Translations under genes and position numbers: made by a program | Shown here: one piece after another, positions 35,644 through 43,589 of the stretch | How positions within the stretch are numbered: the first letter of the stretch is position 1 | How the letters are laid out: each line of letters opens with the position of its first letter | The notes under the pieces: generated by a model | Told to the model about the DNA's origin: nothing | Seen by the model: the letters and a program-made list of their open reading frames with translations, nothing else | Database searches by the model: none | Assembly: GCA_016745215.1 (NCBI GenBank) | Contig: CP050890.1 | Location: forward strand, 4,278,001 to 4,342,000 | Length of the DNA stretch: 64,000 nucleotides | Reading direction: 5' to 3' | Source of the DNA: Thiohalocapsa sp. PB-PSB1 | GTDB lineage: Bacteria > Pseudomonadota > Gammaproteobacteria > Chromatiales > Chromatiaceae

Positions 35644-37080
35644 TCACTCTTGTTGAAATGCTGTTCGATACCAGCGATCCATGAATACAACAGCCCAAAT
35701 GAGATTAAGTGTTTGCGCTGGAAGCGATTTGTTGCGAGCTAGGAGCTCGCACGACTTGAGTATGGGCTTCTTCTCCAACATATGAGCAATTGGACCTGTA
35801 GGCTCAGACGTAGAACGAAGGTGCTCAATAAATTCTTTATCAAAAAACACCTTTCCACTTGGATCTACAAATCCGCTTTTTGTTCGATAAACCATGTTGT
35901 GAGGAACGCATCGAGCCAAAGATTTTTTCAGTGGAGCTTTCGGTTCGTCCATCTGCCAATAGGAAATAGATGATAGCGAAGTTGATACCGCTTCAACTTC
36001 AAAAAAAGGATACAGAATTTTATGTCCGCCTGACTCCAATATAGGTTGAGCCTTTTGCGCAAAAGTGTTAGCACAAGTCATCGCGAGGTCAGCTGCTACA
36101 ACTCGGGTAGCGAATTTATCACCAGCCCATCCCCCAATCCATCTTTCCAAAAGATCATCGACCGAATGCCTATTATCCTTTTTGTAGAATGTGCCAGCTA
36201 AGGGGTTCTGTGCTAATACGGCTGAGAGAAGTGGCATTTCTGCTGAACGCCGTAAAATACGTGCAAGGTATTCAATTCTACCTCTCCGATGCCATATCAT
36301 TTTACCGTATGCAAATGCCGCTGACGTTTTCACAATTTGCGGTATTCGACTCATCCGCTCCCATAAATCTATTTTAGCGGTCATGCCAAATGCTCCATCT
36401 GCGCCTGTACCATCGAGAATGAGACGCTCTTGATTGGAGAGGCGCTCAACAACAGAATGGGCTAAATCTGATGTGGGTACAGTTGAATGATCCCCAAAGG
36501 GTTGAGGATATATTGCCCCGGGATCATTAAGGCAAGTGCAAGGTCGCCTGCTGCCTGACACCCGTTCAAACTTTAAGCCTAAATGGTTCGCCATTGCTTC
36601 AGCTAACTTCGATTCAGGATCATCGTCACCAAAGCTAAAGTTTAAGAGCAGACTATCTCGATAACCCAATGCTGCTAAACGGCTGGCAATAATCCCTGAA
36701 TCAACACCGCCGCTGAAAAGCAGCACCGGATCTCTTTGTTCCCCGATATGTCTTTTAAGAATGGTATCAAGGAAATGATCTATTTCATCTGCCTGTTGTT
36801 CCGCATTCAACATAGAGATATTTTTCCCTTTAACCACGTCTACAGGGCAAACCATTTTAGTGCCTTGATATCTGAAGCCAGGCAACAGCCTATGAATACC
36901 TTTCCAAGGGGAAAGGGGTGGTATAATAGCCCCGAATTGTAATGTGCTAAAAACTGCATCATCGTCGACTTGCGAGTTTTCATTCGCTAACCTACAGGGT
37001 GCCGAATCTATGCGATCGGAGTCATCAAAAAAGTGCCCTCGGGTATCGCAAGGTGGTATTTCGTATTCATCGAGCTTCAT
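35644..37080 (-). CDS. Asparagine-synthase-like protein with reduced glutaminase domain
   Basis: 478 residues. The synthetase P-loop is VLLFSGGVDSGIIASRL (about residues 116-132), followed by LILDGTGADGAFG. The N-terminal 100 residues keep only the end of the usual glutaminase domain (SPWKGIHRLLPGFRY), and no Met-Cys start exists. It resembles the protein at 7337-9121 in kind and context. GC is low. Flanks are IS-A copy C and IS5 debris. It probably made an amide or related bond in a surface glycan or peptide; the substrate is unknown. Confidence 0.82.
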   Translation of the reverse strand: MKLDEYEIPPCDTRGHFFDDSDRIDSAPCRLANENSQVDDDAVFSTLQFGAIIPPLSPWKGIHRLLPGFRYQGTKMVCPVDVVKGKNISMLNAEQQADEIDHFLDTILKRHIGEQRDPVLLFSGGVDSGIIASRLAALGYRDSLLLNFSFGDDDPESKLAEAMANHLGLKFERVSGSRRPCTCLNDPGAIYPQPFGDHSTVPTSDLAHSVVERLSNQERLILDGTGADGAFGMTAKIDLWERMSRIPQIVKTSAAFAYGKMIWHRRGRIEYLARILRRSAEMPLLSAVLAQNPLAGTFYKKDNRHSVDDLLERWIGGWAGDKFATRVVAADLAMTCANTFAQKAQPILESGGHKILYPFFEVEAVSTSLSSISYWQMDEPKAPLKKSLARCVPHNMVYRTKSGFVDPSGKVFFDKEFIEHLRSTSEPTGPIAHMLEKKPILKSCELLARNKSLPAQTLNLIWAVVFMDRWYRTAFQQE

Positions 37081-37429
37081 GTGGGGACCTTGAAAAATTG
37101 TGTTTTCGACGCGCCGATCGCGCGCTCACGGCGCCATAAACACGCTGCGGGCACGATCGATACGCGCCATTGACAGATTGTGTGCGAGCTAAGTCGAGAT
37201 TGGCGCAATGGGGCGTCTTTTGCCCGCCAAAGCGGCCCGTTTTGCCGCTTTGCCCGTTTTTCATGCGAGCGCGGGCGCAGCGACCTTGGGTTTGGTGAGC
37301 TGCAGGTAGCGCATCAGGTTGTAGGGCAAAGTAACAATCCCCCGTCAAAGCCGTGGGCTTTCGTTTGTGAGCCGCTCAAAGTGGCTGTACGGGGTCGCCA
37401 ACGCGGCCCCGCGGGTTTGGAACCGCCTA
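37081..37429 (-). pseudogene. Transposase 3' remnant
   Basis: On the minus strand, 37328-37261 reads LPYNLMRYLQLTKPKVAAPALA and then stop, a typical transposase C-terminus. The rest of the region has no open frame. The family cannot be fixed from so little sequence. Confidence 0.45.
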
Positions 37430-38275
37430 AGAACCTGTCTGGAAAAAAATGTCCATCAAAGTCAAGTACTTTTTCTTCGAGGACAAGCTATGGGATACCC
37501 GAGTGACCTGGCGGACGCCGAATGGGCACTGATCGAACACTATTTTCAACCCCGTGATCGACGGGGCAGTGCCAGCCTGCATCCGCGCAAACGGATCGTC
37601 GATGCCATCTTGTACGTCAGTGAAGTCCGGTTGCCAATGGCGCATGCTACCCAACGATTTTCCCCCTGGCAAACGGTTTACGATCACTTCAGCCGATGGA
37701 GTAAACGCGGTGCATGGGAAACCGCGCTGGATCAACTGAATGCACTCCATCGCCAAAACAACGGTCGCTCGGCATCGCCGAGTTATGGGATTATCGACTC
37801 GCAAAGCGTTAAGACCGAGTAGGCGAGCGCAGAACGCGGGATCGACGGCGGCAAGAAGGTCAAAGGGCATAAACGCCATAGCGTAGTCGATATTCTCGGC
37901 AACCTGTTGCATGTGTCGGTCCACGCAGCCAATTGCAGCGATACCGTGGCGGGTGGTCCCGTGATGGCGCGTGCGGCGGAGAAATACCCGAGCATCAAGG
38001 TGTTTTCTGGCAATTCGGGTTATCGCGGGACAGCCGTGAAATTCGTTGACGAGACACTCGGACTTGTCTTGCACATTTCTACCAAAATCAAAGACGGATG
38101 GGCTGTCCTTCCGAAACGTTGGGTGGTTGAGCGCACTTTCGCTTGGCTCGGTCGATTTCGCAGGCGGAGCCAAGGATTTAGAGATCCTGACTGGTACTGC
38201 TGAGAATATGATCCGTATTGCAATGCTCGAGAAAACGCTTGCAAATTGCGGCTGAACTTTTGCCAGACATACTCT
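37430..38275 (+). mobile_element. IS5-family element, degenerate
   Basis: The ends AGAACCTGTCTGGAAAAA and TTTTGCCAGACATACTCTT are imperfect inverted repeats around one broken transposase gene. Confidence 0.8.
37490..38255 (+). pseudogene. IS5-family transposase with in-frame TAG and a frameshift
   Basis: The N-terminal half starts MGYPSDLADAEWALIEHYF and reaches SYGIIDSQSVKTE, where TAG at 37820-37822 interrupts the frame. The same frame resumes with GIDGGKKVKGHKRHSVVD (Asp/Gly-Lys region) and runs to WVVERTFAWLGRFRRR (Glu). A second break near 38165 shifts to KDLEILTGTAENMIRIAML. ATG 37490 fits family starts. Two lesions make it a pseudogene. Confidence 0.9.
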
Positions 38276-38627
38276 TAACGGCAGCGTAGAGCAAGACGCG
38301 CTTGTGGCGCAAACTGCGCGCTCGCTTCGATCTCTGCCTGACTCCCGATTAGGACACGCTCTATCGCTCCATTATCCAGCCGCCTCTGCTGCCCTTGCCG
38401 CCTGACACCTTCAAGTCGACGGCCGTGAACGAATCTGCTTGAAGAACATCTCGAGGGTAACCAAACAGCCAGGTCGGAACAACAGCGTCGTTTCGTGGCG
38501 AGATCTGTGTTCGCCTGTACAGTCTCGACACGCGCTCGGGCGATCGTGCGCGTACACGGCGAAAATTGCTGCAAAGCACATGAGATCGTGGCTGGAGGCA
38601 AACCCGATATGGTAGATTATTCGTTTA
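38276..38627. other. Gene-free stretch
   Basis: No plausible gene, repeat family or IS end was recognised between the IS5 end and the R1 copy. Confidence 0.5.
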
Positions 38628-38786
38628 GGCGATTTCTGTCGAAAAACATATCACCTGGCTTGTCTTTTCTCGTCCGGCCTCGGCGTTGCGGCAACCCGTC
38701 CATGGAGCGACTATGGGCGGGTTGCCGTTTCGCGCAGGCGAACGAGAATCCGGCGCCAGCTGGCAGGGTTCTCTCCGGTAATTGCT
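38628..38786 (+). repeat. R1 miniature element, copy e
   Basis: A 159-bp full form: GGCGATTTCTGTCGAAAAAC, the palindrome GGCAACCCGTCC...GGGCGGGTTGCC, and a slightly decayed right end GGTAATTGCT. Confidence 0.83.
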
Positions 38787-38877
38787 TGAGTAGAACGCCA
38801 CCTTAATTCATCACCCTTACGCATCATATAATGCAAGCTGCGTTGAACATGAATCGCTGCACAATACCCCACACCCT

Positions 38878-39165
38878 ATGACCTCCTGCCAACCAGACGA
38901 AGCAATCAATGCCCTGCAAACCTGCATCGGCTTGCTGCAGGCAAGCGAAGACTCTCCCTACTCCAGCCTCACAACGGCGGAGCTCATTGTCATTCTCCAG
39001 CAGGCCGTCTCCATGCTGCAACAGCAGCCCGTGAAGATTCACCCCGACCTGCGTGTTCTGTTTGCTCCAACTGGCCCAATGCAAGAGACTGCAATCGGGA
39101 ATGATTGGCCCTCTGACTTCGAGGTTGCGACCTCCATCATAAATGCTTACGCATCAGACGGCTGA
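38878..39165 (+). CDS. Small hypothetical protein (95 aa)
   Basis: A 95-residue frame with balanced amino-acid use and no motif I recognise. A central segment (ELIVILQQAVSMLQQQPVKI) could form an amphipathic helix. No clear ribosome site is seen before the ATG. It lies between R1 copy e and the unknown gene on the other strand. It could be a real small gene or chance. Confidence 0.4.
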   Translation: MTSCQPDEAINALQTCIGLLQASEDSPYSSLTTAELIVILQQAVSMLQQQPVKIHPDLRVLFAPTGPMQETAIGNDWPSDFEVATSIINAYASDG

Positions 39166-39266
39166 CTTGTCGCGCTTGATGCACGCAACTGCTTTTTGTT
39201 GGCTTTCTCGGCGCGTCAGCACTATCGCCATCCGCTTGGGCGATTTCACGGGAACGCTCCCGTGCT

Positions 39267-40043
39267 TCATGTCGGTATGCGAGATGACTGCGGTAATGCC
39301 TGCTCCAGGCAGGCAAACAATTTGCGCTGCCGAGCGCAGGCTTTGCGCATGCGGCGGTAGCCGTGGGCGTAGAGATCGTCCGCCTGTTTGGTTTGTCGCG
39401 CCAGTGCGGTAGCGAGCGCGGCAGCGGCGGGCTGCCGCTTGGCAAGGCGCCGTAAATGGTCGATTTCAACCAGGCGTGCCTGCTCGGCCTGCTCGGCATG
39501 GCGCACGCGTATCTGCTGGTCGTCGATAGCAACAATGATATGGTAGTTGTGACCAAGCAATAGGGTCTGACCTGTCGCATAGGTCAGCCGATGATCCCAG
39601 CGTAATAAGCGCTCGACTCGGATTCCCTGTTCGTTGACCAGATCGATGGTCTCCGCGAATGGCGGCTGTTGCAATACGCTCAGCCGATAGCGTCGCGGAC
39701 CGCGAGCGGGGCACTGGATCTGCACCCGTGGCGATGCCCCGGCGCAGGCGAGCTGGAGTAAACGTTGCAGACCGGACAGACCGGCGCGGCTGGCATCGAT
39801 ATAGAGCTGGGGCAGCAGCCTGGAGGACATCGGAGCCAGTAACTGCTTGCGACGCTCCGCGGCGCTGAGTTCATCGCCGTCGGTCAAAGCCTGCAACACG
39901 ACATGCGCCAGGCTGTAGGAACTGCCGCGCGGGCGTGGTGCCAACGGGCGCAATCGAGCCGGTAGGTGCCTGGGATCGGCGGCAGCTATCAGCGCGCTTA
40001 GATAATCGCGCAATAAATCAGTACCGCACACGACATGGATCAA
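39267..40043 (-). CDS. Hypothetical protein, possibly truncated at the N-terminus
   Basis: A 258-residue frame with high GC and coding-like composition. It starts at a TTG right beside the Tn3 remnant, so the original start may have been lost. The C-terminal 90 residues are rich in Ala, Gln and Arg and probably helical (EQAEQARLVEIDHLRRLAK...). The middle has a beta-like stretch (GHNYHIIVAIDDQQIRV). I recognise no family and infer no function. Confidence 0.5.
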   Translation of the reverse strand: MIHVVCGTDLLRDYLSALIAAADPRHLPARLRPLAPRPRGSSYSLAHVVLQALTDGDELSAAERRKQLLAPMSSRLLPQLYIDASRAGLSGLQRLLQLACAGASPRVQIQCPARGPRRYRLSVLQQPPFAETIDLVNEQGIRVERLLRWDHRLTYATGQTLLLGHNYHIIVAIDDQQIRVRHAEQAEQARLVEIDHLRRLAKRQPAAAALATALARQTKQADDLYAHGYRRMRKACARQRKLFACLEQALPQSSRIPT

Positions 40044-40092
40044 GTTAGACCTTTTGCGCCCAACCCCTGGAAAAGGTAAAAATTAGCTGACG

Positions 40093-41144
40093 CTAATAAA
40101 CCTGCCCATCCAGCCCCGCTTCTCGCAGCGCTTGGCTCCAAAACTCCGGATCGTTGTAGCGTGCGGCGAGCGCATCGAGATCGACGCCTGACCTTGTCTG
40201 CGTGAATTCGAACCGTCCGAACAGGTTGATGTGCTGCCAGGCGACGGGCGAGATGTGCCTGCGGATCTCGAGCGCCTCCAGGTCGCCGGCGGCCTGCTTC
40301 TGCGCGTAGATCCGCGACAGCAGCGCGGTGTTGTAGTAGATGACCGCGTTGGCGATCAGCCGCGAGCACGCGTTCCAGATCTGTTGTTCGGATTCCGTCT
40401 TCACCCGGAACTTGCCGGAATTGACGTAGGCGATAGCGCGGCGGAAGACCGCTCCGGCGGACTTCAGGTCCTCGCTCGCCTCATCTAGCGACTGCCGTGC
40501 CGCCTCGTCCGCGGCCTGCTTGGCCCGTTTCTCATACTGGTCGACAAGATGGATGAACGCGTCGGTGAGATTGTCGTTGATCTGGCCAAAGCGCTGATGG
40601 GCGATGCACAGCAGATACAGATGCGCCGTCGCCACGGCCATGCGCCGCAGCTTGTAGATGGTGTAGAACGGCACCAGGGAGGCGTAGTACTTGACGCTCT
40701 CGTTGGACAGGCCCGTGGTCTGCGGGAACTCGCGCGCGAACCGGTACAACGGATCGAAGACCCGGCGGCGCTCGACCTCTTGGTGCAGCTCCATTTAGGC
40801 GAAGCTCCTGGCCTCAGGTTGCAGCGCGTGGATGCAGTAGAAGCCTTCGTCCGCCACCAGCAAGTCGTCCAGTTGCCGCTGCACCTCCGGAGTCAGGGCT
40901 TGCTCGAGCAGCTGCGGAGTCGTCGGCCCTCACCGGAGACGACCCGGCCGACCAGATCCTGCAGGAAGGTATACCCCGGTGCGACCAGGCGCTGCTGCTC
41001 CAGAAACTTCAGCGCCTCGCGCAGGATATAGACCGGCTGCGTCGAGAGCATGGCGACTCGCTGTGCCTTGCGCTCCAGGTCCGCTCGAGCGGCGTCGACC
41101 TCCGATGCGGTCAGGATCGACAGGCGGCGCGAATTGGCAGCCAT
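40093..41144 (-). pseudogene. Tn3-family transposase gene collapsed by internal deletions
   Basis: Fragments in the right order: the N-terminal start RRLSILTASEVD runs straight into DLERKAQRVAMLSTQPVYILREALKFLEQQR (about residue 130 in family members). After a break comes a piece ending LLVADEGFYCIHALQPEA. Then MELHQEVERRRVFDPLYRFAREFPQTTGLSNESVKYY reaches the C-terminal region ANAVIYYNTALLSRIYAQKQ and RHISPVAWQHINLFGRFEF. A gene of about 1000 codons is reduced to about 350, by at least three deletions. It was a replicative transposase and is now dead. Confidence 0.85.
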
Positions 41145-41149
41145 CGGAT

Positions 41150-41297
41150 GACGAGGTCAGAGAGTGCAGAAAGTACACTGATTGCACAGCGGATCCATGC
41201 AGGTCGAGACTGCCGCACTCACCATCTTTTGCTGTGCAAAAACTGTTGCTGTAATCATCGTGCATTTATACTATAAGGTAGATGAGCTTTCCGCACG
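41150..41297. other. Possible res-site region between Tn3 transposase and resolvase remnants
   Basis: Divergent tnpA and tnpR remnants flank this 150-bp AT-richer stretch, the place where Tn3-type res sites lie. CAGAAAGTACACTGATTGCAC and CTGTGCAAAAACTGTTG are candidate arm sequences, but I could not define subsites. Confidence 0.35.
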
Positions 41298-41653
41298 ATG
41301 GAGATCGGCAGCTTGTCCGCCAAAGGTACATTGTCAAACCGGATCGGTTACGCCCGCGTCAGCAGCGTCGGTCAGAACCTCGACTCGCAGATGGATGCGC
41401 TACGCACGGCCGATTGCGAGAAGATCTTTACCGACAACATGACCGGGTCGCGGTTGGACCGGCCTGGGTGGGAGCAGATGATGGCCTATGTCCGCCCCGG
41501 CGATACGCCGGTGGTCACGGAGCTCAGCCGCATGATGCGCTCGTGCTGGAGACGGCCAAGGTGCTGCAGCAACGCGGGGTCGAGCTGGTGTCGTTGCGCG
41601 AGAGCATCGATACCACTACCGCTATGGGACGCTGCTTCCTATCGATGACCTGA
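41298..41653 (+). pseudogene. Serine resolvase (TnpR-like), frameshifted and truncated
   Basis: The catalytic Ser lies in GYARVSSVGQNLDSQ (family pattern YxRVSS), followed by FTDNMTGSRLDRPGWEQMMAY and VTELSRM. Near 41535 the frame shifts to ETAKVLQQRGVELVSLRESIDTTTAMGR. The DNA-binding C-terminus is absent. Together with the transposase remnant it marks an old Tn3-family unit. Confidence 0.88.
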
Positions 41654-41696
41654 GAACCCCCTTTCGCGGAGCCTGCTGGAAGACACTGAGTTTGGT

Positions 41697-43079
41697 ATGA
41701 AAAAGGTTGGACGTAACGATCCCTGTCCTTGCGGCAGCGGCAAGAAGTACAAGCAGTGCTGCCTAAGAGCGGAAGCAGCAAAGAGAGCACAAGGCGCAAA
41801 CGACCGTTCCGAGGCCGTTCCCAGAGCTGTCCAGTGGCTCATGTTGAAACATGACCAAAGGGTTCGTCAGGCGCTGGACGAAGGCTTTTTCGGCACGCTC
41901 AACGATGACGAATACGAACGACTGCAGGTTGATCAAGCGGAGGCGTTCCAGGGCATCTTAGTCAATGCCATGGAATGGCTCTTGGCCGACGGCACCCTTC
42001 TCATCCGCGGCCGTGAGCATCGTGTGGCCGATCTGCTGCTCGGGCGTGGAGGCCCCTTGTTTTCCGCAGAGCAACGACAGTGGATCGAGCTCTTAACGTC
42101 CTCAAGGCTTGGGCTGTACGAAGTGGTCGACGTGGTGCCGGGTGAGAGTCTGCTCCTGAAGGACATTCTGTTTCCGCAACAGGCACCCGTCCTGGTAAGA
42201 GAAAGGTCCGGCTCGCGGGATGCGGCGAGGCTCGATTTGATGGCGGTACGGATTCTACCTGTCGACGATCATCATGAGCTCTCCGGCGCGGCGTACTCGA
42301 TTCCCAGACAGCGTAGCTTCGATCTGATTGCCGAGCTTCGCAATGAGCTACAAGGCCTGACGCCCGACGATGCCACGGACGTCAAGGAAATCCTCAGCGT
42401 CATTATCCCGGCCCGCTGGCTTGAGTGGTTTGTGCGGCCTTTGGAGATCCCGCAAATCTTGGACCGCTACACGGGCGAGCCCATTCTGTTGATAACCGAT
42501 TACTATCAGGTGGAAGACTGGACAGCCCTGGAACAAGCCTTGTCTGGCGAAACCGATGTCGAGGGTAGTCGTTCAGAAGGCTGGGATTGCCTCTTTGAAG
42601 GAGACGACGGACTGCAGCGCAGTCGCCTGAGCATCAATTCGGGTCGAAGACCCGATCAGATCGAGGTGTCCTATCGCACCCAACAGTATGCCGATGAGGG
42701 CAGACCCTGGTTCGAGGCTGTGGCGGGAACCGCGGTGATCTTTCGCACCCGTCAGATCGCCGATCCCAAAGGGATGCTCTCACAGGCGAAGCCCAGCAAA
42801 GCCCCAAAGACAGCGGTTAGGGATGAGATGCCGCCAGAGGTGATCGGCGAAGTCATCGAGCAGTCCATTCGCCAACACTATGCCGATTGGGCAGACCAGC
42901 CACTCCCCGCTCTCGATGGCAGAACACCGCGTGAGGCGATCCAGAATCCGGAGGGGTTGGAACAGGTGAAGTTCTTACTGCACACCTACGAGCACGGCGA
43001 AGCCCGGCAAGCCAAAGCCCAAAAGCGCCCCACGGTTTCTTACGAATTTCTTTGGCAGGAGCTTGGCATTACCCCGTAG
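41697..43079 (+). CDS. SEC-C motif protein, function unknown
   Basis: 460 residues. The N-terminus KKVGRNDPCPCGSGKKYKQCC is a classic SEC-C zinc motif (CPCGSGKKYKxCC). The long middle has no motif I know. The C-terminus has a compact region, PALDGRTPREAIQNPEGLEQVKFLL, seen in other large SEC-C proteins. SEC-C domains often mediate protein contacts. It follows the dead Tn3 unit and is intact, so it may be former transposon cargo. No partner gene is adjacent. Confidence 0.8.
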   Translation: MKKVGRNDPCPCGSGKKYKQCCLRAEAAKRAQGANDRSEAVPRAVQWLMLKHDQRVRQALDEGFFGTLNDDEYERLQVDQAEAFQGILVNAMEWLLADGTLLIRGREHRVADLLLGRGGPLFSAEQRQWIELLTSSRLGLYEVVDVVPGESLLLKDILFPQQAPVLVRERSGSRDAARLDLMAVRILPVDDHHELSGAAYSIPRQRSFDLIAELRNELQGLTPDDATDVKEILSVIIPARWLEWFVRPLEIPQILDRYTGEPILLITDYYQVEDWTALEQALSGETDVEGSRSEGWDCLFEGDDGLQRSRLSINSGRRPDQIEVSYRTQQYADEGRPWFEAVAGTAVIFRTRQIADPKGMLSQAKPSKAPKTAVRDEMPPEVIGEVIEQSIRQHYADWADQPLPALDGRTPREAIQNPEGLEQVKFLLHTYEHGEARQAKAQKRPTVSYEFLWQELGITP

Positions 43080-43089
43080 GGCCACCTTT

Positions 43090-43580
43090 TTAGATAAGCC
43101 GGCACATTAGCAATCCTTCATACTTCCAGTGCGAGGGCATGCGGAAAACAAAAAAGGCTGCCTTATCAAGCATCTGATGGATGCTCTCGAACGAAAGATA
43201 GCTGCGATCCGGGATACAGGTAACATCCGGCTCAAGCAGTCGAGCGAGCATGGCTCGCTCCAAAGTATTGGCGTCGGTGGTGATGACTTGGACGGGGATC
43301 ATCCGATTAAGGTTGAAAGCCAAATGCACTTTCAGAGCATTGGCTGATGTCTTATACGAGGCTCACGACATCGATTGAACGGCGGGAATGAGTGATCCGT
43401 CTATGCAGACCAGTGTCCCCAAAGAGTTGCAGTTCGGGGATGCTCAAGAATTCAATCGCTCCAGCAGGCGAAGAAACATGTGCTGAAACACTGATGCTTG
43501 GTAGCGGACGAACGCCTCGGAATACATCGACTTCGATGCGTTGAGCAGGCCGATCTCGCTGGCAATCGACGAGGACTTTA
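43090..43580 (-). pseudogene. IS4-type transposase remnant
   Basis: Minus-strand pieces read NASKSMYSEAFVRYQASVFQ, LQLFGDTGLH and HLAFNLNRMIPVQVITTDAN, and then FFVFRMPSHWKYEG, in the order of an IS4-like DDE transposase core. Stops and frameshifts interrupt it. It differs from the element at 25294. It ends right at the 3' end of the SLOG-protein gene. Confidence 0.75.
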
Positions 43581-43589
43581 TTTCTGTGC

